From NCBI RefSeq assembly GCF_035594125.1, contig NC_087152.1, positions 12,318,501 through 12,382,500 of the forward strand: a stretch of 64,000 bases of DNA. The letters are read 5' to 3'. This document shows positions 21,490 through 33,219 of this stretch, piece after piece. Position numbers and translations under genes: made by a program. Each line of letters opens with the position of its first letter. The first letter of the stretch is position 1. The DNA is from Scylla paramamosain. Taxonomy: Eukaryota > Arthropoda > Malacostraca > Decapoda > Portunidae. The notes under the pieces are model-generated. The model did no database searches. It saw nothing but the letters and a program-made list of their open reading frames with translations, and was not told where the DNA came from.

Positions 21490-21960
21490 CTTCTTTTTAT
21501 TTCCTTACCCAAGCATTTAGTCTCCTTTTTCGATATCCTTTTTCTTCTTTTTACTTCTTTGCATTTCCTTACCCAAGCATTTAGTCTCCTTTTTCGATAT
21601 CCTTTTTCTTCTTTTTACTTTTATGTCCAATCCTCTAATCATCGTTTTTACTTCCTTATGTGTACTTCTCTATCCAGTCCTATGACCACTTTCTCTATCT
21701 TTCTTCTTTGTACATCCTTATCCCAAGCTCTAGTCACCATCTCCATCTCGTTCTTCTTTGTACTTCCTTATCCCACGCACTAGTCACCATCTCCATCTCG
21801 TTCTTCTTTGTACTTCTTTATCCAACACTCTGATCACATTCTCCATCTCTTTCTTTTCTGTACTTCCATGTCCAGTGTCCATTCCTCCCCATTCTCTTCC
21901 TCGCTTTCCCTGGACGTGCTTGATATTTTGCTTTTTATCCTTCCTTATCCAGTATCTATT
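21490..21960 (+). repeat. Second pyrimidine-rich tandem field
   Basis: Contains a near-exact duplication of 63-base period (atttccttacccaagcat at 21500 and 21563), then about five 40-60-base units of the type cttccttatcccaagctctag plus tcaccatctccatctcgttc. It grades into TTTA-rich DNA to 22420. Confidence 0.85.
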
Positions 21961-22765
21961 CCACACCACTCTGTTGTTCTTCATTTATTTTTACTATTTT
22001 CGTTATTTTATTTGTTTTCTCTTTCATTATTTAATTTATTGTTTTCTATTACGCCACTTTATTCGTTTTCTGTTTCTTTATTTGATTTTATTATTTTTAC
22101 TATTTTAATTTGTTCATTTTTTTTATTTATTTTACTATTTTCATTGTTTTTATTATTTTATTCGTTTAATATTTCTTTATTTTTTGTTATTTTTACCATT
22201 TTCATTATTCTTTTATTTCTTTATTGACTCATTATTTTATTCGTTTTTCATTTTTTATTTTATTATTTTTTATTATTTTCATTATTTTATTCTTTTCTAC
22301 TTCTTTATTTTTTCTATATCTTTATTATTATTCATTCATTTATTTAATTAATTTATTTATTTATCTTTTTATTTATTTATTTATTTATTTATTTATTTTA
22401 TTTATTTTTTTTTTTTTTTTATCGCCTCACACGGACACGTCGCGCCATCGAGGGCCGCATCCACCTGCCGGATGTTCAGCTGGATTGGCGGTGGTGTCTG
22501 TGATTGGTGCTGGAATGTCGTGGGTGTAGATGGTGTAGAGTGTGGGTCAAATACTACTGCCTTGTGGTACCCCGCTGTGTAGCTGGAATGGTGGTCCTGA
22601 GTAGTTTTTTAAGGATATTGAGGCTGTCCGGTTGTCTAAAAAGCTGCATAATAGCTTTTTTTTTTTTTTTTCTATTTAAACATAGGTACATTATCACCCG
22701 AAGGCGCACTGCCGTGTGCAACCTATTTCAGGGGTGGGACACAACACACAAATATAAATATAAAG

Positions 22766-22881
<116 letters not shown>

Positions 22882-22892
22882 TCTTTATGGCC

Positions 22893-23240
22893 TTATGCTA
22901 ATATTGTTAGCAGGGGGGTTGGGAACGAGCCCCTCCAGTGGTGTGCTGCTAACTTCACGTCCTGGGTATCCATCCCCCTGATATGAGGGACGGAGGACGC
23001 GAAGACTCTGGAGACTCTCCCCCAAAAGGTGCGCTGGTGTTGGCTGAAGCGGGAACGCGGCACTTCCACTGAGTCACCGCTGGATAACACCGTTCTCGTG
23101 TCCCGCGAGGTGACTCTGGTGGGCAGCCGTAGTCCCGCCAGATGTGGCACACCCTGCACCTGTGCCTTGTGGAACACCACAAGGGCCGCCACGTCCCTGC
23201 GGTGTTCTAGCGTGTCGACGGGAGCCTCAGGATGGGCTGG
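22893..23240 (-). pseudogene. RT C-terminal fragment of another LINE family (copy B)
   Basis: The minus strand reads AALVVFHKAQVQGVPHLAGL then LVEVPRS-like VEVPRSRFSQHQRTFWGRVSR, similar to the post-RT region of LINEs (VPRxRxxxxxRSFxxRxxRLWN). It is homologous to the fragment at 7565-7905, with the same order of blocks. Confidence 0.55.
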
Positions 23241-23634
23241 GGTTAAGGATGCTGGGTAATTTTATTTTGCTTAATTTAAACTTTAATCCATTTTGCCATA
23301 CTTTATCGAACGCCTTTGAGACGTCCCTTAGTGCAATACAACATTGTTTTTTTTTTTTTTTTTTATCTGAAAGCGCTTTTGATATTAGTTCTATTGTTAT
23401 TGCTATTGCTGTGTCATTTGATCTTGCTGTCCTGAAATCATGTTGGGAGTCTGGTAAGATTTTATTGATTTCAAGAAATGTTCTGGTTCTTTTGTGAATA
23501 ATTTTCTCGAAAATTTTTCCGGGTACTTCTAAAAGCAAAATTGGGCTATAGTTAATTGCGTCAGTTGATGGTTTGTTCTGTTTTGGGATGAGTATGATTT
23601 TGGTATGCTTAAATAGCTGAGGAAAGTATCCCAT
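23241..23634 (-). pseudogene. LINE reverse-transcriptase N-terminal half
   Basis: The minus strand reads FKHTKIILIPKQNK, INYSPILLLEVPGKIFEKII, ILPDSQHDFRTARS and RDVSKAFDKVWQNGLKFKL: RT fingers and motif A. A lysine run encoded by an A homopolymer interrupts it. It ends before the catalytic YADD. Confidence 0.82.
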
Positions 23635-23758
23635 GGAGAGAACGATGTTGAAAAGTTTGGTAAGTATTTCGAGCGCGTCATCTGGTAAGTTTTGTAATAT
23701 TGTTTTATTTATTTTTGTTTCCCAGGTGTGTTGTTTTTTTTTATTTTATTTCATTTTA

Positions 23759-23789
<31 letters not shown>

Positions 23790-24043
23790 ATTTTTTTTTT
23801 TTTTTTACTTCTTGTGGTGTAATGGGAGCTGTGTAGTAAGTGGCATTGGATAGATTGTCTGGGTTTTCTTGTATATTAGGTATTATTTTATCTTTTTTGT
23901 ATTCGAGGTAGTTATTAACTAGAAGTTCCGTGTCTGCATCATATTGTAGTTTTCTGTACGGCTTATTCTAAAGACATTGCTCCAAATGTCTCTAAATATT
24001 TCTTCCTTTTTTTCAACTCTGTATATTTTTATATTGTTTTGAA

Positions 24044-24412
24044 TTAGATATGGCTTAGTATTAATTTGGCTGCCCTTAAGTGTTTTTTTTTATATTTTGA
24101 CAATTTTTGTGGGTCGGTGTAAAGTTTATTCGTTTTTTTTATTTGTTTTCCCAGTTCATTTTGTTCTGTTCTTTGCATTCTTTTTATTATGTTTTGTTTG
24201 ATGGTTTTGTAAGCGGTGTATGATGTATAAGTCCAACCATATTTGAGACTATTTTCTAATAGTTGTTTTACCCACCATTGCAGTTGTTTGATTTTTTGGT
24301 TATAAATTGGTTTGATAAGTGCTTTATGTGTGGATAATGGTATATTTTGTTTCATTGATGTTGCTGCATCTAACCATTGTTTTATTGATGTGTCAAATGT
24401 GTGCTGTGTCAT
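24044..24412 (-). pseudogene. LINE linker between endonuclease and RT
   Basis: 122 open codons, KWLDAATSMKQNIPL-like (reads QWLDAATSMKQNIPLSTHKA), basic and helical, in the right place for the segment before the RT fingers. Confidence 0.55.
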
Positions 24413-24689
24413 ATATGGGTCTGTGTTGATGTTACTTGTTCTTTTTAGTGTGTTTTTGTGGATTTCATCCCAATTTGTTTTCTTGATTATGTATTTAGGT
24501 AGTGTTGGTGTTCGTATGGGGTGTGATGTGATGTTTATGATCTAATGGCGTTGTTGGAAGTTGTTATATTAATATTATGGTATGTTTGATTGTTTGCGAG
24601 TATTATGTCTGGTGATGATGTGTTTCGTGATAAGAATGTAAGAAAGTCTTAACCCAAATGTGTGAGTTTATTGTGATCGATGAGCATTT

Positions 24690-25095
24690 TTAAGGATCTG
24701 CCGACACTGTTGCTTTTTTTTTTTTTTCGATTGTTGGATGGTGGGCATTTAAATCTCCTATTATACGAGTATATGTTGGGAAAGTTTCTGATGCTATATT
24801 GTGAAAGTCTGTGATTGGTAGGGAAGGTCTTCGTGGGGGTAGGTAGGTTGTAGCTATGTTAATGGGGCCTGCTGTGGTGTCGATTGTTAGTAGTATTATG
24901 TCTGTGTCATATTTGTCTTTTATTCTGTGTTTCCGGTGCTCCTTTACTAGATCTGCCGAGCCGTCTTGTGGTTCTCCGCTGAAGTTTAAAAGGTATGTTG
25001 TGGAAGTGTGTATTTTTATGCTATCATTATTTTTCAGTCCATGGCTATTTAGCAGTATTACGTCTGGGTTTATTTCTTTGTAAATATTGGTCAGT
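24690..25095 (-). pseudogene. LINE endonuclease domain fragment
   Basis: The minus strand reads PDVILLNSHGLKNNDSIKI, then GPINIATTYLPPRRPSLP and IIGDLNAHHP, the classic APE-type endonuclease blocks of jockey-like LINEs. The frame is interrupted after GDLNAHHPTIE by an A run. Confidence 0.8.
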
Positions 25096-25501
25096 GTTAG
25101 TTTGATTGTGTTCCAGTGTCTTATGTTGTGTTGTAGTATTAGTATGTTGTCAAGTGTTGTCCATGTTTAATGATTGTGTTCCAGTGTATTACGTTGTGTT
25201 GCAGTATTAGTATGTTGTCAGTGTTGTCCATGTTTAATGTTTTTTATGTGCGTAAGTGTATTAGTGGAAACGGATGAAAATGTAAAGTGATGTATTTTAG
25301 TTAGAGTGAATTTGCCGCTTGTGTTGTTTTCGTCCTTTGGTTGGTGGTGTTTTCTCCTGGTAAAGACCGTTACGTATTTTCTTGAAACTCGTGTCATCTT
25401 CTATTGTCAATACTTCGTTGAGGTCTATATCATTATTATTTTTCTAACAGATCATATATTTCCTCTCCCTCTTAAGTTGTTAAAGTGAATTTGTACTTTC
25501 C

Positions 25502-25900
25502 TTATTCTATACCCTCTATTATTTGTTTGGGGTAAAGTGTTCTTTTGGGCCATCCGATGCTCTTTTTAGTTGTTATTTGTAGTCCTAAGTCTTTTTCGCT
25601 AATCCCAGCTGGTTTTGCTTGTTCCTGTTCCTGTTCCTTTTCCTCTTCAACATCTACCTCTTCCATTTCCTCTTTCTCTTCGTAAGATTTATTTCCCTCT
25701 TGGTCATTAAGTTTTGCTTGTGCTGATGCTGCCAAGTTTAGGATTTCTTTCGATGGTGGATTATCTGGTAAAATGATTTGTGAAATATTGTTAAGTTTGA
25801 AAACCCTGTTTACTTCAGTGTTTTGTGTGCCTGGGTTAGCCAAGTTGATGTGCGAGTGTATGATGCATGTTAGTATTGTCGAGCTGTGAGCGAGCCACAT
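25502..25900 (-). pseudogene. LINE ORF1-like fragment
   Basis: Open for 132 codons: HSHINLANPGTQNTEVNRVF, then a helical stretch and an E-rich run (EEKEEMEEVDVEEEKEQEQE). Assigned to ORF1 only by its position upstream of the endonuclease on the same strand; no zinc knuckle is visible. Confidence 0.45.
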
Positions 25901-25908
25901 TATATATC

Positions 25909-25910
<2 letters not shown>

Positions 25911-25950
<40 letters not shown>
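25911..25950 (+). repeat. Poly-T tract
   Basis: About 40 consecutive T, poly-A on the strand of the degraded LINE. It lies upstream of that LINE's ORF1 piece, so it may mark a separate, nested insertion. Confidence 0.9.
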
Positions 25951-25952
<2 letters not shown>

Positions 25953-26726
25953 TGCAGTGCGAGCGTGGTTCATGTCTGATTGGCCTAGACGTTCTAACAT
26001 CTGATTGGCTGTTCAGTGTGGGGAGGGCTTGGAGATCCTCAGACTGGATGTTGAGTTTGGGGAATATTTCTTTTATGTACAATGTTTCCATTATTGTGAG
26101 ACTTCTGGTGTCGCTGCAGGTGGTTGATGGTGATTGTATTTTCTTATAAAATTTTTCTTGTAAGAGTAGTGTTGGGTATTTGCTTTAGGTGATTTTTTGG
26201 TGGCCCCCGGCAAGATACTAGGAGAGGTGGTGGGACGTCATGCTAATGTAGGTTGATGGGAGGGCTTCGCAGTTCCCTCTGTTGCACGTGAACCTATAAA
26301 TGACATGAGATTTCTGAAGCGTCTCTTCGTCTTTGCTGGGACTGCTCTTGAGAGGGAGATGGCTAGTCTTCATTGTCTTGTAGTATATTACGAAGTTGAG
26401 CGTCTTGTTTGGGTTGGTGGACGATATTTTTCTTCACGGTTTTTTTTTTTTCCATTATTCTCTCTTTGTATGTTGTGAAAACGTAGCTTTGTAGTACAAG
26501 TTAATTTTTTTTTTTTTTTTCATCCTTATTGTGTATGTTAAAAGTTGTCAAGGGTTTTCTTTACGTGTCGTTGGATGTTTTCTTTGCTAAAACCATGCGT
26601 TGAGCGCTCTATTTCGTTGTAAACTTGCTTACATATGCTGCAGTGCCTTAAGAGATAGTATTCCAAGAAAAATCAACCTTCAGGCCATCTTTCACCTGAT
26701 ACAGTTTTTTTTTTTTTCCTTCATTT

Positions 26727-26754
26727 ATGTCCACATGTACGTACATGTGGACAT
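26727..26754. repeat. Perfect 28-bp palindrome
   Basis: Two 14-base halves (left atgtccacatgtac) are exact reverse complements with no spacer, centred between 26740 and 26741. It follows a T tract. Confidence 0.97.
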
Positions 26755-27024
26755 GAGATCATCCACCCATAAGTCCGCCCCAGAGACAGCTTCCCACCTC
26801 TCTCACAAGTTGAAAAACATTGTATATATGTATGTATGTATGCATAATTTGCTGTCTAAATCCTGGTGGTGCGGCACACCACAACTACTGCAATTGTTTG
26901 TGATCGCAGATATGTTGGGCGGCCTGGAAGCATCAGCAGAAGACAGGAAATGAGGAGCGGTACACCGGCGTTTCCCCACCATTGCTCAGCTGGTAATGTT
27001 TTGGGTCTAAGGAGTGTAGGGGGT

Positions 27025-27110
27025 GACAGCGGACCAATAGCGCGTTGGCTTCACATTCGTGACGTCAAGTCGACTCCTACCTCCATGGTCTGCACCCAAT
27101 ATCCATGTAA
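27025..27110 (+). mobile_element. tRNA-derived SINE head (candidate 3)
   Basis: Reads ggaccaatagcgcgttggc (A-box TAGCGCGTTGG) then ttcacattcgtgacgtcaag and a B-box with one base missing (gtcgactcc). It is followed by an A-rich tail at about 27117-27139 (caaaaaaataaataaataaa). Confidence 0.5.
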
Positions 27111-27659
27111 AACGCTTCAAAAAAATAAATAAATAAAAATGTCGAGTCATCCCAAGACTTTGACATTGTAAAAAATATAAAGTGTAAAAAATTATATGAA
27201 GTTCCAAGATTTATTTATGTATTTTTGTTATTTTTATTATTATTATTTTTATTTTATTATTATTATTATTATTACAATATTACTTCTACTTTTATTTTCA
27301 GTGTTACGTCAGGTTTCCCTAGTCAGACCTAAGACGGTGCCTCCTAATGCAGAACTGAATTTGGCATTTGGGAACTCCTACTCTCGGACCGTGGCCAGGA
27401 TTTGAGCCCAAGCGCCAGAACCACCCCTCATCCCCCAAAACACGCGCAACCCTGCTGTAGTAAGTTCTTTAACTAAGAGTGTATGGAAAAATTTTAAGTT
27501 AAAATTTTACTGGAAAATTTTAAGTCCCATGTAATGAGTTAATTTAATAAAAAAAAATTATTAAAGTGAAGGGAGACTTGGTTTCATTTTTACAACACAC
27601 TGTTTATCTACTTTCTCCGGAGACTCTTCGGAGTATTTTTTACTTAGTACACTTTTTAC

Positions 27660-27800
27660 ACACGCATTTTGTGCCTTTTTTTCCCTTTTTTCCGATTTTT
27701 CAGACATTTTTCTCTTACACACGCATTTTGTGCCTTTTTTCTTACACACGCATTTTGTGCCTTTTTTTCCCCTATTTTCCGATTTTTCAGACATTTTTCT
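27660..27800 (+). repeat. Short tandem repeat of a 27-70-base unit
   Basis: Three copies of ttacacacgcattttgtgcc, two of them followed by a T/C tract and ccgatttttcagacattttt. Confidence 0.9.
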
Positions 27801-28807
27801 CAAAATTATGAACGCCTTGAAGTTTCGCAATTTCAACTTAAAATGCAATTTTGCATCACTGTTCGTCTTCATCTTCCAATTTATGGTTTATGTAAAATCC
27901 AAGTTGGGTTCAAAGGAAATTTATTAAAAGCATGGACTGATAATCATCGTAGTTTATATAGATGTGGTCAACTCTTGTACTTACACCACAGACTAGCATA
28001 AACAAAAAAAAAAAAAAAATGGTTCCATAATGAAAAAAAAAAAATCAATTATCTTATAATTTATTATATGGTGGTCCTGTACCGGCACCAAAGACAGGTA
28101 CTGTTCTTCACTGTAACGTTTGTTCACAGGATAAAGTGGGGAGGACAACATAACGGCGATCCGAGTTTGACATTTTATAACAAAAAAAAACAGTAGTAGG
28201 AGGAAATCGTCGTCTTTGCATTGGCAGAAGGATGACCTCTCTCCTCCCTTCCTGGAAGATGAAGTGAGAGAGAAGGATAGCATCTGATTTCTGCCAGCCA
28301 GTTTGTCTAACATTAAGTCCCGTTTCCTTCAGCAGCATGGGGATTTTTGGGGATTTTTGGCAGGACAGGCTTGTTCAGCTCTCCGTACAGCAGTGACAGC
28401 ACCTGTAATAGTCATAAAATTAATATCCTGTAAACCTTAGGATCAGCTTACTCTGAATTACTTTTGTGCCCTGTCATGGTATGTTTTGTGCCTTGTCATG
28501 GATATATCTATACGACGGTGTTCTGAGGGGTGAGCAGTAGTAGGTCATGAATAATAAACTGCGGGTCTGTACTGTTGGCAAGTGGAGAAAGAGTAGGACA
28601 CCCACTGTGTACACATTTTAGTGCAATTGTGTTCAGCCCGGCATTATGCTGCACAACTGCTGTGTGGTCCATCTCTCCTAGCCTCCTACCTGCTCACCTC
28701 ATTGTTAAAGGCCAAGATAAGAGAATGCTTGTAATTTTTGTATGTAGACATGTCAGCCTTATTAAATACCTTGTACAATATACAATACCTATATGTACAA
28801 GATCCGC

Positions 28808-28929
28808 TACAGCTCCAAATAGTCCTTACAAACTCAAGTATTTAAATTAAAACAAGGCAAACAAAGGGTACAGCTCCAAATAGTCCTTACAAACTCAAGT
28901 ATTTAAATTAAGACAAGGCAAACAAAGGG
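28808..28929. repeat. 61-bp tandem duplication
   Basis: Two copies (28808-28868 and 28869-28929) starting tacagctccaaatag, differing at one base (aaaac versus aagac). Confidence 0.97.
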
Positions 28930-29199
28930 TAATCAAGTATTCATGGCATGGTATTGTGGCCAACGACTTAGAAAATCGTTGGTTGGGTGAAACTGAAAAT
29001 TGACCACAAGTCCTCTTCTCGCCCAACACCATCGCCGAGAATGGAGTACACCATGTATTCGTTATATGTGCGGGTTGCGTTCAGCGAAAAGCTCGCATCA
29101 TGAGGATTCGCATATATCGAAATAATCATCCCATTAATTATACGTAGGGGGGTTATGTCCCGTTTTTTAACCCTCTAAATGTTTATTACGGCAGTTTCA

Positions 29200-29525
29200 C
29201 AAAAAAAAATAAATAAATAAAGCATTAAAGCAACAGTAAACCTAATCATTCCGGCACCGTTTCACAAAAAAAAAATAAATAAATAAATAAAATAAATAAT
29301 AATCGTAATAATAATAAACAAAACTAAAGCAACAAATTCATTAATAAAGATAAATTGTAAAATATAATATGAAAAGACATTGTAAGTCAAAACAAAAAAT
29401 AAAATAAAATAAATAAATAATAATAATAATAAACGTAATGATAATAAACAAAACTAAAGCAACAAATTCATTAGTAATGATAAATTGTAAAATATAATAT
29501 GAAAAGACACTGTAAAACAAAACCT
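29200..29525. repeat. A-rich tandem duplication, period about 136
   Basis: The block ataaacaaaactaaagcaac plus aaattcatta..gataaattgtaaaatataa is present twice (about 29313 and 29449), separated by AAAT/TAA microsatellite. A shorter related start (gcattaaagcaacag) lies at 29222. Confidence 0.85.
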
Positions 29526-30527
29526 TACAAAGTGCGGGCTGTGTGCCACCCTACCTCATCGAACCACCGCCGCAACTCACAACAGCGAATTTACTCGCTT
29601 ATTGGCAACATAACTTCCGTCGCAAATGCGTAGTATGACAGAATTAGCAGATTTCGAATACCCGGTGTACACCAAACCAACACACTGGTATAATTAAACA
29701 AAGAATTCAATAAAATTACTGCAAGATTACACACCTTACCTGCGCTCAGCCCTCTGAAGAAATGACTGCCTATATGCCTCACTCCTTCCGATTTTACTTC
29801 CTCCTCCTCCTCCTCCTCCTCCACTTTCACCTCCACCTTCTCTTCCCCTACCATCTCTGCCTTGTTTGTTGTAAAGACACTTTACGTTATAACTGCTCAT
29901 TGTAAGCATCGTTCTATAAGCATTACTTCTTGTGTTACAATGTTAAGACATAAAAATACTTTCCCATTTAAAACATTAAACACACTACCTAATGTATGTA
30001 TTGTGTGCAAGAAAAAAAAAAAAGTTTTACGAGAGAAAGGTGGGGAGGGGGATAAGACGCTTGTTAATCAATGAGTCTTGTCCGGTGGCTCCCAAACCGT
30101 CTTATAATTATGACGCCCCCTTCTGCTTCTAACAGACCAGCACCACCAATAGTTTAGCATATGTAAAATTATGTATATTTTTCCAATTTATATCTTAGCA
30201 GTGTTTGGGAAAACAAAAGTCTTTGCTTAGATTAAAAGTAATAAAGCAAATAATAAAGGCACGATATATTTTAATAAACATTTGCTTAAGAAGAACAGAA
30301 GAAAAAAATGTAGCTTGAAAAGCAAATATGAAAGTCGAAAACATAAGTGTTTCATTCAGTGATTCACATGGTTCTGAAGCAGTGATAAACGTTATTTTTT
30401 GACGTGGAAGTGAATCTTCTGAACAACAAGTGCAATCTTTTGTATGTATTGTGCAGTTAATGTGACTTTCATTGTTTGTTTTTAACGTTTAAAATTCACT
30501 CTAGTGACTTAGCATAACGGAGAAAAC

Positions 30528-30766
<239 letters not shown>

Positions 30767-30898
30767 AGCAAATACCACTGTTTACATTACCTAAACAACG
30801 TAATGAAATGGTTGTCCTTTACGTTACCTCTGACGCAGCAGGTAGAAGCCGTAAGGTGAAGGCAATAGACAGGCTAAGGGTGTGATTGCTCCTAAGCG

Positions 30899-31054
<156 letters not shown>

Positions 31055-31599
31055 TATTGATTCATTTATTTATTTATTTATTTATTATTATTATTTTTTT
31101 TTTTTATTAATTAATTTATTTATTTATTTATTTTATAGGAAGGAAGGAGCTCTTTCCTTTCTCTTCTTATCTGGTGACAGAGTATGTGTTCATGTCCGAT
31201 GTAAAGTTTTCGACCGTGTGGGTTCTTGCCTACCAACGAGTATGTTTGATGCTCCGAGCATTTATCAGTGCATTATTTATTTATTTACTTATTTATTTAT
31301 TTATTAATTAATTTATTTATTTATTTTATTTACTTATTTTTATTTTCAATTTTTTTTATTTAATTTTGTTTTTTTTTTATTTTATTTATTTTTTTTATTT
31401 ATTTATTTATTTTTTTTTTTGTCATTCAGCCATTGTACTGGGTGTGATTAGTAACCTATCACATCCATTTGCCCTGTAATTCAACAATGACAGTAAAATT
31501 ATCAAATCAAATTTTAAATTCTCTCTCTCTCTCTCAAGGAAGGGAAAAAAAAGGGAAATTAAATTCATATATTGTTCAAACTGGCATGATATTACTGAT

Positions 31600-32005
31600 A
31601 CGGTGATCCGTAATGATGAGAGAGATTCTTCAAGACCACAACCATCGCTTCCACCACAACCGCAACCTGCCAGCGCCACACCACAGCCACCTTCTTCTCC
31701 CCTTGACCTTGCAGAAGTTCTTGCCCTTCGTGAAGTCTCGTTGCCCAGCGCTTGCTGCATGTTTCAACGCGATTACGCACGCATGGACAAGCCTTGCCAC
31801 TCACCACGCTACCATCAAGCGCACACTTAACGATCTTGCTGAGCCTCACCACGCTGTCATCAGTATTGTCACTACTTTCTCTGAGAAACTAGATGCTCTC
31901 ATTTCTTACCTCGAGAAACCCTGTAATCGACTACTAAAGGACTCATCACTTCGCACACCTCAAATCAGCGTTCCCGTAACATCATCATCCCTGTCTGCTT
32001 TCTGA
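31600..32005 (+). pseudogene. Unrecognised coding-like segment with a probable frameshift
   Basis: Two overlapping + frames look like one protein: PSLPPQPQPASATPQPP then PLDLAEVLALREVSLP in one, and LAACFNAITHAWTSLATHHA, then a heptad-like stretch (FSEKLDALISYLEKP) in the other, ending at TGA 32003-32005. The switch falls near 31745. A P-rich head and coiled coil would suit a retroelement ORF1, but I recognise no family. Confidence 0.3.
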
Positions 32006-32466
32006 AAACCTAACAGCAGACTTCACTGGTTAGAAGCAGCTTCATGAAATGTCTGTGGTGCTGCAATTACAGAGGCAATACTTTTATTATGATTGAGCAA
32101 ATAAGAATATAATTGGCTACATTTTTGTCACACTAGTTACTCACATAGCAAGCGCACTTTAATACTGATTGTTTGTTTATTTATCAATCATTTTACCTCT
32201 TACTATCAACAAAGGCATTTACCTATATAACAAACTAACAGTTCCCTAAAACAGAGAACACTCTCCATTTTCACAAACATCCCCACACACATCCTCTGAG
32301 AACATAATATTCAAATCACATTTTGGTCTCAATATCCCAAGAAAGAGCCCAGATTCATACTGATCACAATGCACAAGTCATTTATACAGCACACCTTGAT
32401 TTTTTACATTAGGAAGCAAAACAGAACTAGTTTACCTTTTGGTACAAAATAGTAAACCCATTTCCA

Positions 32467-32607
32467 GTAAGTTGTGAATGCATCTGTGGCAAGACCTTAA
32501 GGGACTCTGTTGGAACTTTGCCTGCATCAGGTCTGTTTATATGATTGAGTTCAAAGTTCCAACAGAGGCCCTTAAGGTCTTGCCACATAGATGCATTCAC
32601 AACTTAC
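32467..32607. repeat. Long foldback (inverted repeat) element
   Basis: The left arm 32467-32520 and right arm 32552-32607 are reverse complements over about 54 bases, with one substitution and a 2-base insertion. The loop is 31 bases. The left arm starts gtaagttgtgaatgcatc and the right arm ends gatgcattcacaacttac. No open reading frame. It could be a foldback/MITE-type element or a hairpin RNA source. Confidence 0.9.
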
Positions 32608-32809
32608 TATTCATACCTTTCATATGCAGTCACTCGTTGCTCCACATACATCTCTTCTGGATTTAACACTCTTCCCGCATTGTCCACCCATTCCATTCAT
32701 GATCTTCCTCACAACCTTATACATTTCTCACATTCAATCTAGTTATCTTATTCACCTATCATTCTTCTACAATTCCCTCTCTTGAGGACTTTAATGCGAG
32801 AAAAGAAAC

Positions 32810-33215
32810 ATCACAAAGTAACCAAAGAACACTGTGCATGCTCTCGAGCAATTAACCACAGGAAGGAAAACCACAGATCAAATAAAACTTGGACAAAGGA
32901 CTGCAGTGACTATGCAACTCAACAGGGATACACACACATTCTTAAGCGTTGGGACAAAGAGATGAAGAACCACATGATGACTAATGAACACTGTAGGTGC
33001 ATGCACACTTTTGAACATTTTTACAGGAGAAATAAAGTGGCACATGGTGACTAAGGACCATTGCAGAAGCATGTACACTCTCTAGCACTTGTACAAGAGG
33101 AAAGGGTCACCACAGGGAGGAAAGGACAATCAAAGCCCTTAAACGGAAGGAAAGGAATTCCCACATGGCAATTAAGGAATACCAAGGAAGCATGCATGCA
33201 CACACAAGAACATCT
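32810..33215 (+). repeat. Degenerate tandem repeat, period irregular (about 70-150 bases)
   Basis: Four related blocks start near 32812, 32970, 33040 and 33160, each with cacatggtgactaagga-like, then gcatgcacac-like words, then an A/G-rich spacer such as acaggagaaa or ggaaggaaa. Divergence is high. Confidence 0.6.
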
Positions 33216-33219
33216 GGGA

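Larger units (their letters stand above)
23241..26100 (-). mobile_element. Degraded jockey-like LINE, minus strand
   Basis: Read on the minus strand, the 5' to 3' order is: ORF1-like part (about 25900-25500), endonuclease (about 25095-24690), linker (24412-24044), and the start of the RT (23634-23241). The RT stops before the YADD box, at the border with an unrelated LINE fragment. Several T homopolymers on the + strand (up to about 40 bases at 25911-25950) interrupt it. Clearly inactive. Confidence 0.75.
26110..30520. other. Intergenic DNA without a supportable gene
   Basis: Holds the palindrome, SINE-like head 3, tandem duplications and A/T-rich filler listed separately. 29040-29180 and 29530-29870 look like dispersed-repeat sequence by style, but I could not assign them. 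Confidence 0.45.

Noticed and set aside
20490..22230. Open frames of 70-212 codons rich in Phe, Ser and Leu
   Set aside because: They follow the pyrimidine-rich tandem units and change with repeat register; no membrane-protein gene structure is supported.
32810..33215. CRISPR-like array (repeats with spacers)
   Set aside because: The repeats are highly diverged, unevenly spaced, and the genome is eukaryotic.
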